From: Succinatimonas hippei YIT 12066
Lineage (GTDB): Bacteria; Pseudomonadota; Gammaproteobacteria; Enterobacterales; Succinivibrionaceae
Direction of reading: 5' to 3'
Length of the DNA stretch: 32,411 nucleotides
Assembly: GCF_000188195.1 (NCBI RefSeq)
Contig: NZ_GL831060.1
Location: 835 to 33,245 of the forward strand
Part shown: positions 24,098-32,411 of the stretch, in pieces
Layout of the letters: every line of letters begins with the position of its first letter
Position numbering within the stretch: the stretch's first letter is position 1
Position numbers and translations under genes: made by a program
Notes under the pieces: generated by a model
Databases searched by the model: none
Told to the model about the DNA's origin: nothing
Seen by the model: the letters and a program-made list of their open reading frames with translations, nothing else

Positions 24098-25363
24098 ATG
24101 ACTGGTTTAATTCTCTTCGGCAGCTTCATCATAATGCTTATTATAAGCGTACCTATTGCTTTGGCATTAGGTGTAGCAACTGCCATTACCCTCTTCTACA
24201 TCGACATGCCGGTTGTCGTAGTCGCACAGCGTATTTTTACTGCTATCGACTCTTCATCAATTATGGCAATTCCGTTCTTCGTTTTAGCTGGTAACTTAAT
24301 GACCGAAGGCGGTATCTCAAGACGTATCGTTGAACTTGCAAACTCAATCGTCGGCGGCGTAAGAGGCGGTCTTTTCTATGTAATGGTTATCTCATGCGCC
24401 TTCTTTGCCGCATTGTCAGGTTCCGCTCCTGCAACCGTTATCGCTATTGGTGCCATGCTTTATCCTGAAATGGTAAAACGCGGCTATCCTGAAAAACGCT
24501 CAGCAGGTTTATTAGCTGTAGCCGGCGGCTTAGGTCCGATTATTCCTCCGTCAATCATCATGGTTGTTTACGGTACCATTACTTCAAGCTCCATCGGTGA
24601 CCTCTTCAAGGGCGGTATCGTCGCAGGCATCATGATCATGGTTGTCCTGTTCGTTATCTGCGCTTTCTTATCAAAGAAAGAGAACTGGCCTAAATCAGAC
24701 AAACGCTTAAGCCTTGGCGAATTTACCAAAGCTTTGTGGTCCGCAGGTCTTGCAGTAATGCTTCCGGTCATCGTGTTAGGCGGTATTTACTCAGGTATCT
24801 TGACCCCGACCGAATCTGCAGCCGTTGCCGTTATTTACTCCTTTATCGTAGGCGTGCTCATTTACCGTGAGTTGCCGTGGAGCAATCTCATGAACGTAAT
24901 CATTGCTTCAGGCAAAGGCTCAGCAATGGTTCTTTTCATTATTGCAACCTCAACCGCATTCTCATGGCTCTTCACCTATGCAGGCATTTCACAGCAACTT
25001 ATCGACTTCATCAACTCAATGCATTTAAGCGCTTGGGCCTACTGCCTCATCGTTGCTTTCATTCTGTTGATTTTCGGCACTTTCCTTGAGGGTATTGCTA
25101 CCTGCGTATTGCTCGTACCTTTACTTTGGCCGGTTGCCGAAAGCCTTGGAATCAATGTCATTCACTTTGGTCTTATCGTTTCCATCTCCAACGTTATCGG
25201 AACCATGACCCCTCCTGTTGCCGTTAACTTGTTTGCAGCCTCTTCTGTAACTCACATGAAGATGGGTGATATCGCTAAGGGTGAAATTCCGTTCTTCATC
25301 GGATTTAACTTCGTATTCTTCTTAATCGTGCTCGTACCTTGGTTCAGCACCGCTTTAATTTAA
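24098..25363 (+). CDS. dctM: TRAP transporter large permease (DctM family)
   Basis: 421-residue sodium-coupled transport subunit with about twelve hydrophobic segments. Landmarks: SSIMAIPFFVLAGNLM, GGLFYVMVISCAFFAALSGSAPATVIAIG, GGLGPIIPPSIIMVVYG, TPTESAAVAVIYS, and ISNVIGTMTPPVAVNLFA near the C-terminus. These glycine/proline-rich re-entrant motifs bind Na+ and substrate in the family. It starts immediately after dctQ and lies 12 bp before the isomerase gene. Confidence 0.95.
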   Translation: MTGLILFGSFIIMLIISVPIALALGVATAITLFYIDMPVVVVAQRIFTAIDSSSIMAIPFFVLAGNLMTEGGISRRIVELANSIVGGVRGGLFYVMVISCAFFAALSGSAPATVIAIGAMLYPEMVKRGYPEKRSAGLLAVAGGLGPIIPPSIIMVVYGTITSSSIGDLFKGGIVAGIMIMVVLFVICAFLSKKENWPKSDKRLSLGEFTKALWSAGLAVMLPVIVLGGIYSGILTPTESAAVAVIYSFIVGVLIYRELPWSNLMNVIIASGKGSAMVLFIIATSTAFSWLFTYAGISQQLIDFINSMHLSAWAYCLIVAFILLIFGTFLEGIATCVLLVPLLWPVAESLGINVIHFGLIVSISNVIGTMTPPVAVNLFAASSVTHMKMGDIAKGEIPFFIGFNFVFFLIVLVPWFSTALI

Positions 25364-25375
25364 TAGGAATGAATT

Positions 25376-26176
25376 ATGTTAGATAAAGAGACTCGCGACA
25401 GACTTCATGACTGGAAATTCCAGTCCCCGGATACTAACGGTTTCCATGAAGTAATCGTTGCCGGAAAAGCTGACTGCAAAGCCATCAATATGTTCCGCTT
25501 GAATTTAACTCCGGGTCAGAGCTATACCGTTGGCTCCGACACCTTGGAGATTCATCCGGTAATCATTGAAGGTAAAGCAACTGTGACCGAAGCACCATTT
25601 CAGGATTTAAATTTAAAACGCTTCGATTCCTTCTATCTTCCGGCTAAATGCAGTGCTAAGATTACTGCTGTTGACAACTGCATCATTTACATTGCTGGTG
25701 CTCCGTTTGACGGCATCGGTGAGCCGAGCTTCCGTATTTACGATCCCGATCTTCCTATCGGCAAGATCCACCAGATCCACGGTGAGGGCTTAGGCCGCCG
25801 TGAAGTAAGCTTCACTCTTGACCCTGATACCAAAGCTTCACGTCTTATCTGCGGTATTACTTGGGGTGCTGTAGGTGCTTACACTTCATGGCCTCCTCAC
25901 CAGCATGATAAAGATCTTGAAGAAGCTTATTGCTACTTCGATATGCCGGCTCCAAAGTGCGGTTTCCACATCAGCTACCTGCACTCAGGCGGTCTTGAAG
26001 ATGCTGTTGTACATCCGGTAACTTCAGGATCTATGGTTATCGCTCCGCGCGGTTATCATCCGACCTGCGCAAGCCCTTCATGCCGCAACGCATACTTATG
26101 GTGCCTTGCCGCATTCAGACCTGAAAGCCGTCGTTACGACTTAGCCGTACTCGATCCGGCTTATGAAATGTATTAA
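25376..26176 (+). CDS. KduI/IolB-family cupin isomerase
   Basis: 266-residue bicupin of PF04962. Metal ligands are visible: His175 and His177 in SWPPHQHDKD, Glu182 or Glu183 in DLEEAYCYFDM, and His228 in APRGYHPT. KduI isomerises 5-keto-4-deoxyuronate; IolB isomerises 5-deoxyglucuronate in inositol breakdown. The PPHxHD and GYHP wording is IolB-like, whereas EEAYCYFDM with a one-residue-longer spacing sits close to KduI (MEVYFYFNM). No other iol gene is present, and the next gene is a KduD/Gno-type SDR, so uronate chemistry is favoured. Start ATG 25376 has AGGAA upstream. High-expression codon use like its neighbours. Annotators may call it either name. Confidence 0.75.
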   Translation: MLDKETRDRLHDWKFQSPDTNGFHEVIVAGKADCKAINMFRLNLTPGQSYTVGSDTLEIHPVIIEGKATVTEAPFQDLNLKRFDSFYLPAKCSAKITAVDNCIIYIAGAPFDGIGEPSFRIYDPDLPIGKIHQIHGEGLGRREVSFTLDPDTKASRLICGITWGAVGAYTSWPPHQHDKDLEEAYCYFDMPAPKCGFHISYLHSGGLEDAVVHPVTSGSMVIAPRGYHPTCASPSCRNAYLWCLAAFRPESRRYDLAVLDPAYEMY

Positions 26177-26202
26177 TAGTGCATACTTAAGGAGAATTTA
26201 AG

Positions 26203-26958
26203 ATGATTTTACAGGGCAAGACAGCTCTTATCTCTGGCGGCAGCCGCGGTATCGGCCGTGCTATTTCCGAGCTCTTTTATAAAGAAGGTGCAACACTTTA
26301 TATCATGGCTCGCAATGCCGAGAAGTTAGCACAGGCAGCCAAGGAAATCGATGTTAACAACGAAGGCCGCGTTCACGCAATTCCTTGCGATGTCGGTTCC
26401 AAGACCTCTGTTGATGAAGCTTTTGCTCGCATTAAAGCTGACGGCGCCTGCATTGATATTTTGGTAAACTGCGCCGGCGTCAACCTCCGCGGACCGCTTG
26501 AAACCATGCCGATTGAGACTTGGGACAAGGTTATCGCTATCAACCTTACCGGTACTTTCCTCCTCACTCAGAACTGCTTTGAGATGATGAAGAAAAAAGG
26601 CGGCGGCAAGATTGTTAACGTTGCTTCCTTGATGTCTGAAATTGCTCGTCCGACCATTTCTCCGTATGTAGCATCAAAAGGCGGCGTCAAGATGTTCACC
26701 AAGGCTATCGCTATTGAGTGGGCTAAGCACAATATTCAGGCCAACGCCGTTATCCCGGGCTACATTTCAACTGAAATGAACACTCCGCTTATCGAAGACG
26801 AGAAGTTCAATTCCTTCATTTGCAACCGTACTCCGGCCGGCCGTTGGGGCAAGCCTGAAGAAGTTGCAGGTGCAGTATTGTTCCTCGCATCTCCGGCTGC
26901 TGACTTTATCACCGGTCAGCTTATTGCTGTTGACGGCGGTATTCTTTCTTCCTTATAA
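26203..26958 (+). CDS. SDR oxidoreductase, KduD / gluconate 5-dehydrogenase type
   Basis: 251-residue classical SDR. Cofactor motif GGSRGIGRAI; NCAGVN; catalytic Ser in VNVASLMSE; Tyr-x3-Lys in SPYVASKGG. The C-terminal RTPAGRWGKPEEVAGAVLFLAS and GQLIAVDGG are shared by KduD and IdnO/Gno. KduD reduces 2,5-diketo-3-deoxygluconate to KDG, so together with the KduI-like neighbour it would deliver KDG, the product UxuA also makes. AAGGAG stands upstream of ATG 26203. Gluconate 5-dehydrogenase is the main alternative. Confidence 0.82.
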   Translation: MILQGKTALISGGSRGIGRAISELFYKEGATLYIMARNAEKLAQAAKEIDVNNEGRVHAIPCDVGSKTSVDEAFARIKADGACIDILVNCAGVNLRGPLETMPIETWDKVIAINLTGTFLLTQNCFEMMKKKGGGKIVNVASLMSEIARPTISPYVASKGGVKMFTKAIAIEWAKHNIQANAVIPGYISTEMNTPLIEDEKFNSFICNRTPAGRWGKPEEVAGAVLFLASPAADFITGQLIAVDGGILSSL

Positions 26959-26973
26959 GAAAGAATTTACTAT

Positions 26974-27040
26974 AAAGCCGCATGAACTTGCGGCTTTTAA
27001 TGAAAGACCCTTAATTATTTTTGATTAAGGGTTTTATTTT
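26974..27040 (+). terminator. Tandem terminators after the TRAP/kdu operon
   Basis: Two intrinsic terminators in a row: AAAGCCGCA-TGAACT-TGCGGCTTT with TTTT (26974-26998), and ACCCTTAAT-N8-ATTAAGGGT with TTTATTTTA (27007-27040). They suit a very active operon. Confidence 0.92.
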
Positions 27041-27135
27041 ATATGTCTCTTAACAAAATTATTTCCCTGTCTAAATCTCAAAACGCAAAACAACGATTAT
27101 TTTTAAGCGATATCCTTTAACATACAAAAAGCTTG

Positions 27136-27238
27136 CTATATCTGTGATATAGTAATGCCCAGCAAAAAAAAGCTCGTTTAATTTAACCCTATTCTTTTTA
27201 TCTGCCGTCAATAAAAAACGGCCTTAGGATATCCGAGC
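27136..27238 (+). promoter_or_regulatory. trpS upstream region with nested inverted repeats
   Basis: CTATATC-TGT-GATATAG (27136-27152) is a perfect dyad. Downstream, GCTCG (27172-27176) can pair with CGAGC (27234-27238), enclosing GCCGT-N9-ACGGC (27204-27222). This may be a folded trpS leader. There is no Trp-codon leader ORF; the only small ORF (at 27154) has none. Confidence 0.35.
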
Positions 27239-27269
27239 AAAATTAAAAAATATTAAATAGAAGAGACTT

Positions 27270-28340
27270 ATGAGCAAAATAATTTTAACCGGAGACCGCC
27301 CTACAGGACGTCTCCACGTCGGTCATTATGTAGGATCCCTTAAAGAGCGCGTTGCTTTACAGAACTCCGGTAATTACGATAAAGTTTTTATCATGATTGC
27401 TGACGCCCAGGCATTAACCGACAACGCTGAACACCCTGAAAAAGTTCGTCAAAACATTATGCAGGTCGCTCTTGACTATCTGTCCTGCGGCATCGATCCG
27501 AACAAATCATGTATTTTTATCCAATCCATGGTAAGAGAGCTTGCTGAACTTGCTTTCTACTACATGAATCTCGTTACCGTCGCACGTGTCCAACGCAATC
27601 CGACCGTAAAGAATGAGATTAAACAGAAAAATTTTGAAGCAAGCATTCCTTTAGGATTTTTCAGTTATCCGGTAAGCCAAGCTGCAGATATCACCGCATT
27701 TCGCGCCACGACAGTTCCTGTCGGCGAAGATCAAGAGCCTATGATCGAGCAATGCCGTGAAATCGTAAGAAAGTTCAATGAAATATACGGTGAAACCTTA
27801 GTCGAGCCTGAAATCGTATTGCCAAGCAATAAAGCATGTCTGCGTTTACCAGGCATTGACGGTAAGGCAAAAATGAGTAAATCTCTTGGCAACTGCATTT
27901 ACTTATCCGATGAGCCTGACGTAATTAAGAAGAAAATTATGTCAATGTTTACCGATCCGACCCATATCAAGAAAGACGATCCGGGTCATACAGAAGGTAA
28001 TCCGGTGTTTATCTATCTTGATGCTTTCTGTAAAGATGAGTACTTTGCCGAATTCCTGCCTGAATATAATTGCCTTGAAGAACTAAAAGAGCATTATCGC
28101 AGAGGCGGACTTGGTGATATGACGGTTAAGAAATTCTTGAACAATGTTATTCAGACCGAGCTGCGCCCTATTCTTGAAAAAAGAAAAATGTGGGAACAAA
28201 AGCTTCCTGATGTTTACGATATCTTGCAAACCGGCACTAAAGTTGCCCAAGACGCTGCTGCAGACACCATGCGTGACGTCCGCCGTGCCATGAAGATTGA
28301 TTATTTTGATAACGACAATCTTTTAAAGCTTAACGCTTAA
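27270..28340 (+). CDS. trpS: Tryptophanyl-tRNA synthetase
   Basis: Class I aminoacyl-tRNA synthetase charging tRNA-Trp (EC 6.1.1.2). 356 residues. The HIGH-equivalent is HVGH at 16-19 in TGDRPTGRLHVGHYVGSL, and KMSKS is intact at 201-205. IADAQALTDN and PVGEDQEPMIEQCREI bind tryptophan and ATP. The N-terminus differs from E. coli TrpS (SGAQPSGELTIGNYMGAL) and belongs to the longer-insert type seen in many anaerobes, so the gene may have been replaced laterally. GAAGAG is a weak ribosome site before ATG 27270. Monocistronic. Confidence 0.96.
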   Translation: MSKIILTGDRPTGRLHVGHYVGSLKERVALQNSGNYDKVFIMIADAQALTDNAEHPEKVRQNIMQVALDYLSCGIDPNKSCIFIQSMVRELAELAFYYMNLVTVARVQRNPTVKNEIKQKNFEASIPLGFFSYPVSQAADITAFRATTVPVGEDQEPMIEQCREIVRKFNEIYGETLVEPEIVLPSNKACLRLPGIDGKAKMSKSLGNCIYLSDEPDVIKKKIMSMFTDPTHIKKDDPGHTEGNPVFIYLDAFCKDEYFAEFLPEYNCLEELKEHYRRGGLGDMTVKKFLNNVIQTELRPILEKRKMWEQKLPDVYDILQTGTKVAQDAAADTMRDVRRAMKIDYFDNDNLLKLNA

Positions 28341-28354
28341 TACCCGCCAAAATA

Positions 28355-28388
28355 AAAAGCTCTCTTGTTTCCATATAAGAGAGCTTTT
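28355..28388. terminator. Bidirectional terminator between trpS and dapB
   Basis: AAAAGCTCTCTT and AAGAGAGCTTTT form a perfect 12-bp stem around a 10-nt loop. The T/A-rich ends serve both converging transcripts. Confidence 0.93.
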
Positions 28389-28415
28389 CAACTAAAAATA
28401 CGAAATTAAAGACGT

Positions 28416-29192
28416 TTAGTCTTTTTGCAAAGATAAAACATCATTCATAGTATAAAGTCCGGGTTTTCTACCCTCAAGCCAAGCTGCAGCACGCAAAGCT
28501 CCGCGGGCAAAAGTTGCACGGCTTGAAGCCACGTGATTTAATTCAACTCTTTCACCGTCACAGCAGAACATAACGTTATGCATACCAACAATATCACCGC
28601 CGCGAATAGACGAGAATCCGATAGTTCCGTACTGTCTCTCACCGGTTACGCCGTTGCGTCCTGCCACCATGACATCATTTAAGTTGACATTGCGTCCTGC
28701 AGCTGCCGCTTCACCCATGGCAAGCGCAGTTCCTGACGGAGCATCAACCTTATAACGATGGTGTGCTTCAACTATTTCAATATCGGCATCCTGCATAATT
28801 TCTGCGGTCTTTTTTATTAAAGACAACAAAATATTAATTCCGACTGAGAAATTAGCCGCAAAAACTACGGGAATAAGTCTTGAAGCTTCTTTGATTTTGG
28901 CTTTTTGGGTTTCACTAAATCCGGTAGTTCCGAGAACATAGCTTATATGATGCTCTTTGGCAAAATTCAACACTTCTAAAGAGCAATCAGGACGAGTGAA
29001 ATCAACAAACACGTCAGGAACGGTCTTAAGATCGTTTACATTCTCAACTACTTCAACATTGCATCCTACCGGAACACCGTCAGTGTTGCGATCAATACCG
29101 CATACGACTTTAAGGCTATCCATGCCAAGACAGCAATCCCAAAGGACATGCCCCATTCTTCCGCTAATTCCGACAATACCGACCTTAAGCAT
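28416..29192 (-). CDS. dapB: 4-hydroxy-tetrahydrodipicolinate reductase
   Basis: NAD(P)H-dependent step of lysine/diaminopimelate synthesis (EC 1.17.1.8). 258 residues. Nucleotide motif VGIVGISGRMG at 4-14; VDFTRPDCS; GTTGFSETQ; FAANFSVGIN. The catalytic signature EAHHRYKVDAPSGTA has His144/His145 and Lys148. ATG 29192 directly abuts the stop of the upstream acetyltransferase gene (TAA-ATG), with AAGGAG about 9 nt upstream inside it, indicating tight coupling. Last gene of the nadK-recN-GNAT-dapB operon. Confidence 0.97.
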   Translation of the reverse strand: MLKVGIVGISGRMGHVLWDCCLGMDSLKVVCGIDRNTDGVPVGCNVEVVENVNDLKTVPDVFVDFTRPDCSLEVLNFAKEHHISYVLGTTGFSETQKAKIKEASRLIPVVFAANFSVGINILLSLIKKTAEIMQDADIEIVEAHHRYKVDAPSGTALAMGEAAAAGRNVNLNDVMVAGRNGVTGERQYGTIGFSSIRGGDIVGMHNVMFCCDGERVELNHVASSRATFARGALRAAAWLEGRKPGLYTMNDVLSLQKD

Positions 29193-29645
29193 TTAAACCA
29201 GCTCCTTTTTTAATTCTATAAGATGTGTAAATTTTACTTTAGTTTCAACAAACTGTAATCTCTTATAAAACTCTTGTGCCCTAAAATTGTGCTTTTGTAC
29301 CTCAACAACCAGAGAATTTCCGCCGTTTGCTACAACTACCTGTTCTGCTTTTGCCACTAAAAGTTTTCCGTATCCCATGCGAAAAAACTGCGGATCAATG
29401 TACAAAGCCGTAATAATTCCCTTTTTGAGCGGCAGCTGCATTCCCATCATTCCTTTTGCCGCACCGTTTTCTTTTAACAAATAAGCTTTATGGCTTTTAA
29501 ACAAAAATCTGTTGCCCCAAAGAGAAATAAGCTCCTCAATACTCGGCGCATAGCCGTCAGAGCGACTTTCGTGAACGATGGAAGCTGACTCAATTCTTGC
29601 CATGTCAACTAAATCGTTGTCAGTAACATCAACAATTTCAATCAC
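29193..29645 (-). CDS. GNAT-family N-acetyltransferase
   Basis: 150-residue acetyl-CoA-dependent acetyltransferase. The central acetyl-CoA motif is ITALYIDPQFFRMGYGKLLVAKAE (R-x2-G-x-G form), followed by NSLVVEVQKHNFRAQEFYKRLQF, the usual N..A..FY element. The start is GTG 29645, overlapping the last codons of recN (GTGATTGA). The substrate is unknown; RimI-like protein or small-molecule acetylation are both possible. Its wedge position between recN and dapB gives no functional clue. Confidence 0.85.
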   Translation of the reverse strand: MIEIVDVTDNDLVDMARIESASIVHESRSDGYAPSIEELISLWGNRFLFKSHKAYLLKENGAAKGMMGMQLPLKKGIITALYIDPQFFRMGYGKLLVAKAEQVVVANGGNSLVVEVQKHNFRAQEFYKRLQFVETKVKFTHLIELKKELV

Positions 29646-31308
29646 GGCTAAACTGTCCTAATAACTCTCGGGCACTTTTTCTTGTGGCTTCAGTAATGAC
29701 ATTACCGCCAATCATGCGAGATATTTCTTCAACGCGACCTGCATGATCCAGCGTTTTAATTTCGGAAACCACACCGTCATCACGATTAAACTTACTGACC
29801 AAAAGCTGACTATGCGCACTTGCGGCAACTTGCGGCAAATGTGTAACAGCTATAACCTGCACGGCATTGCCAAGCTCATGCAACAACTTGCCGACTGCTG
29901 CTGCAGTTCTTCCAGAAATACCGCTGTCAACTTCATCAAAAATAAGAGTCGGGGTTGAATTTTTGCCTGATGACAAAACTTCAATTGCAAGAGCAAGACG
30001 GGACAATTCACCGCCCGAGGCCACAGTTTTTAACTCTTTAGGTTCTTGTCCTAAATTTGCCGAAAACAAGAATCTAGCGCTGTCGCGTCCGTTAAGCTGC
30101 GGCTTTATTTCAATATTTTTTTCAATCTCGATTTTAAATACGGCATCAGGCATTGCCAGACTCTTAATCCTTTCACTGACCTCTTTCTCCATTTTAAGAG
30201 CAGCCTTTACCCGTACCTCACTTAATTCATCGGAAAGCCTTTCATACTCATCACGTGCTTCTTTAACTTTTAAAGTCAACAGATTGATTTTTTCTTTAAG
30301 CGACAAAAACTCTTCAATACTGTTTTCAAGTTCTTCCCTAACTTTATAAAGCTCTTGAGGCAAAACACCAAAACGTCTTGCCAAATCATGAATTGAAGAC
30401 ATTTTTTCTTCTAAATCGATGGTCGATATTTCATCGTATCCGCTTAAAATATCAGAAGCTCGCTCCTTTGCGTCATCAAGATATGACGCAGCATTTTCCA
30501 ATGCTTCATTTATTTCTTTTAATTTAGGCTCAAGAGAAATAAGTTTTAAAAGCTCATCATTTACAGAGTTAAGCTTACCTAAAACGGCGGTTTCATCACC
30601 TGATATAAAATTATAGACAGTGCCCAAAACTCCTTTTAATTTGCTTAAATGCATCTGTTTATCAAAATCAAGTTCCAGTTTTTCATAATCGCCTGCATTT
30701 AAGTCAAGTTTTTTTAGCAAATCCAAATCATAGCGCCTGCTTTTATACTCAAGTGCGCCTTGTCTTTGTTTTTGCGCTAATTCATTAAGTTCACTGCGCA
30801 ATTTAGCGTATTTATAAAAAGCACTGTTAACCGACTTCAAAAGTTCAGCATCTTTTGCGTAAACATCTACAAGCGACAACTGTACATCTTCATCCATCAG
30901 TTTCACGCTTTCATGCTGTCCATGAATTGACACCAAATCACCGGCAAGACTTTTAACATTGGCAAGCACACTCGGTCTGTCATTGATGTAAGCCTTAGAT
31001 CTGCCGTCTCTTGCTATAACTCTGCGTAAAACAACCGTGTTCTCCCCATTTTCAAGATCTAAAGCATTAACTTTCTCTAAAGCCTTCGGACAATCTTTTA
31101 AAGAAAATGTCGCACTAACCTCAAGTCTGTCCTTTCCGTTCCTTATCATTGAACTGCTGCTTTTTCCGCCTAACGCTAAGCTTAACGCATCGATAATTAA
31201 AGACTTACCAGCGCCGGTTTCTCCCGTTACCGCAATCATTCCGCGTTCAAAATCAATTTCAAGACTTGAGCTTAAAGCTAAATTCTTTACCCACAGTTGT
31301 TCTAACAT
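29638..31308 (-). CDS. recN: DNA repair protein RecN
   Basis: SMC-like ATPase acting in double-strand-break repair. 556 residues (E. coli 553). Walker A GETGAGKS at 29-36; long central coiled coil; ABC signature VASGGELSRLALAIEV; Walker B TLIFDEVDSGISGRTA; and the switch His in IAVTHLPQVA. All catalytic elements are intact. ATG 31308 has AAGGG about 11 nt upstream, 41 bp after nadK. The nadK-recN order is conserved in gammaproteobacteria. No convincing LexA box was seen before recN, so SOS control by the upstream promoter is not shown. Confidence 0.97.
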   Translation of the reverse strand: MLEQLWVKNLALSSSLEIDFERGMIAVTGETGAGKSLIIDALSLALGGKSSSSMIRNGKDRLEVSATFSLKDCPKALEKVNALDLENGENTVVLRRVIARDGRSKAYINDRPSVLANVKSLAGDLVSIHGQHESVKLMDEDVQLSLVDVYAKDAELLKSVNSAFYKYAKLRSELNELAQKQRQGALEYKSRRYDLDLLKKLDLNAGDYEKLELDFDKQMHLSKLKGVLGTVYNFISGDETAVLGKLNSVNDELLKLISLEPKLKEINEALENAASYLDDAKERASDILSGYDEISTIDLEEKMSSIHDLARRFGVLPQELYKVREELENSIEEFLSLKEKINLLTLKVKEARDEYERLSDELSEVRVKAALKMEKEVSERIKSLAMPDAVFKIEIEKNIEIKPQLNGRDSARFLFSANLGQEPKELKTVASGGELSRLALAIEVLSSGKNSTPTLIFDEVDSGISGRTAAAVGKLLHELGNAVQVIAVTHLPQVAASAHSQLLVSKFNRDDGVVSEIKTLDHAGRVEEISRMIGGNVITEATRKSARELLGQFSRD

Positions 31309-31349
31309 TAAAAAGCATGCCCTTATTAAACATTAAATTAAGTTGTTTC

Positions 31350-32264
31350 CTAAATAAGACTTTGTCCCCAGCCTAACTTCTGACGCAAAATACTGTAATA
31401 ATCGTATCCTTCAGGATGAATTAAAATAAGCGGGGTCTTATGCTGTCTTATAAGTACCGAACATTTGGTATCAGCTCTTACCGTCACCTGACCGTCACAG
31501 TTGATATTAACCCATTCGACGCAATCGTCCTTGCAAGCAAAATCAATTCGCACCGTAGATTTGCCGGGAATAATGATAGGCGAACAGTTAAGCGACTGCG
31601 GAAACATCGGAACCAAGGACAGAACGTCAAGATGAGGCTCCACGATAGGACCGCCTGCTGACAATGAATAAGCAGTTGATCCTGTAGGAGTATTGACGAT
31701 TATGCCGTCACCGCGCAGCGTATACATGTAAGTTCCGTCAATCGTCACTTTAAAAACCATCATATGCGCCATCATGCCCGAATGAATAACTGTCTCATTA
31801 GTAGCAAGAGACTGTCCGATAAGTTCACCGGCGCCGTCTTCATCTTGACGAAATACGCGCATATCAAGGATCATGCGCTCTTCTTTCGTATAGCGTCCCC
31901 GCACAATTTTATTCAACGCTTCTTCAAGATCTGCAGGGCTTACATCAGTAAGTAAGCCTAAATGACCGCGATTTACTCCAAGAACCGGAACTTGAAGATC
32001 AACAAGAGTACGCGCAGCTCCTAAAACGGATCCGTCACCGCCTACCACAATAATCAAATCTTTTTCTTTTATAGCTTTACGCGATAAGCATGGTATATCA
32101 GGAATATTGAATCCTACCGAGGTATTTTGATCAAGATATGCCTCAACACCTAATTTTTTTAATAAGGAGGCAATTTCATATATGGCTCCGGATACCTGTC
32201 TTTTATAAACTTTTGACACAATTACCGCTGACTTTATCGGTTTGCCAACTAAATTCTCGGCCAC
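31350..32264 (-). CDS. nadK: NAD kinase
   Basis: Makes NADP from NAD and ATP/polyphosphate (EC 2.7.1.23). 304 residues (E. coli 292). The GGDG motif at 75-78 is in IIVVGGDGSVLGAAR; GVNRGHLGLLTDV, LATNETVIH, and TPTGSTAYSLSAGGPIV complete the fold. The start is GTG 32264 with AGGAG 6 nt upstream. First gene of the minus-strand operon with recN, GNAT and dapB. Confidence 0.96.
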   Translation of the reverse strand: MAENLVGKPIKSAVIVSKVYKRQVSGAIYEIASLLKKLGVEAYLDQNTSVGFNIPDIPCLSRKAIKEKDLIIVVGGDGSVLGAARTLVDLQVPVLGVNRGHLGLLTDVSPADLEEALNKIVRGRYTKEERMILDMRVFRQDEDGAGELIGQSLATNETVIHSGMMAHMMVFKVTIDGTYMYTLRGDGIIVNTPTGSTAYSLSAGGPIVEPHLDVLSLVPMFPQSLNCSPIIIPGKSTVRIDFACKDDCVEWVNINCDGQVTVRADTKCSVLIRQHKTPLILIHPEGYDYYSILRQKLGWGQSLI

Positions 32265-32288
32265 GATTTTCTCCTAAAGTTTTTTAAG

Positions 32289-32294
32289 ATTATA
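32289..32294 (-). promoter_or_regulatory. nadK: Candidate nadK -10 element
   Basis: A perfect TATAAT on the minus strand 25 bp before the GTG start; the -35 region (about 32312-32317, GGCGCA-like) is weak. The remaining bases to 32411 hold no coding signal I can support; GATCTTAAGGATC near 32359 is a short dyad. Confidence 0.45.
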
Positions 32295-32411
32295 CAAAAG
32301 ACTTCAGCAAATGCGCCATGCCATGCACCTTTTTATCCAAATGAGCACCATAGCAATGATCTTAAGGATCAAGAAAACATCGTTAAACAGTTAAATATCC
32401 TGTTGGTTTTA

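Noticed and set aside
25376-26958. myo-Inositol catabolic operon based on the IolB-like gene
   Set aside because: No iolC, iolD, iolE or iolG in the window; the partner SDR is KduD/Gno-like.
27154-27180. Eight-codon ORF (MPSKKKLV) upstream of trpS as a Trp leader
   Set aside because: Contains no Trp codon and has no terminator/antiterminator behind it.
29867-30349. Plus-strand open frame of 160 codons opposite recN
   Set aside because: Ser-rich antisense shadow of the RecN coiled-coil coding region.

Overview
The window looks like the chromosome of an AT-rich, gut-type gammaproteobacterium. I favour the Aeromonadales/Succinivibrionaceae neighbourhood, but this is inference. The supporting signs are slyX with its ETPPPHY tail, nadK next to recN, class I aroA, metNI-Q transport, a 316-residue CorA and a DctPQM TRAP system. 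The Pit-type phosphate transporter resembles the long Bacteroidetes form. No rRNA, tRNA, CRISPR array or insertion sequence was seen.

Layout. The left edge holds the first 44 codons of an AAA-ATPase-like (PF09820-type) gene. A minus-strand hexuronate operon follows: uxuA, uxuB, an intrinsic terminator, then a GntR/FCD regulator. Next, also on the minus strand, is a Pit transporter whose PhoU-like C-terminus appears split off by a +1 frameshift. Divergent from it is corA, behind a strongly structured leader that can pair with its own Shine-Dalgarno sequence. A YfcD-like Nudix gene converges on corA.

The standout region is about 8.6-14.2 kb. A well-initiated 54-codon ORF ends in a methionine-alternating stretch (MAMSMRMSH) and is followed by hairpins and U-tracts. 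Downstream lie metQ-metN-metI, a GlcD-type FAD 2-hydroxyacid dehydrogenase and a methionine-type aminotransferase, tightly packed. I read this as a methionine-acquisition operon under a candidate methionine leader-peptide attenuator. The two enzymes could turn D-2-hydroxy-4-methylthiobutanoate (methionine hydroxy analogue) or a related 2-hydroxy acid into the keto acid and then the amino acid.

The middle carries a divergent SDR/AraC pair, a stand-alone truB, and a minus-strand hisC-aroA-slyX operon. Then come gdhA and a TRAP transporter operon (dctP-dctQ-dctM) with a KduI/IolB-family isomerase and a KduD/Gno-type SDR. With uxuAB this suggests a uronate diet feeding 2-keto-3-deoxygluconate. 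The right end has trpS and a convergent minus-strand operon nadK-recN-GNAT-dapB. gdhA and the TRAP/kdu block use noticeably more G/C-ending codons than their neighbours, as expected for highly expressed genes.
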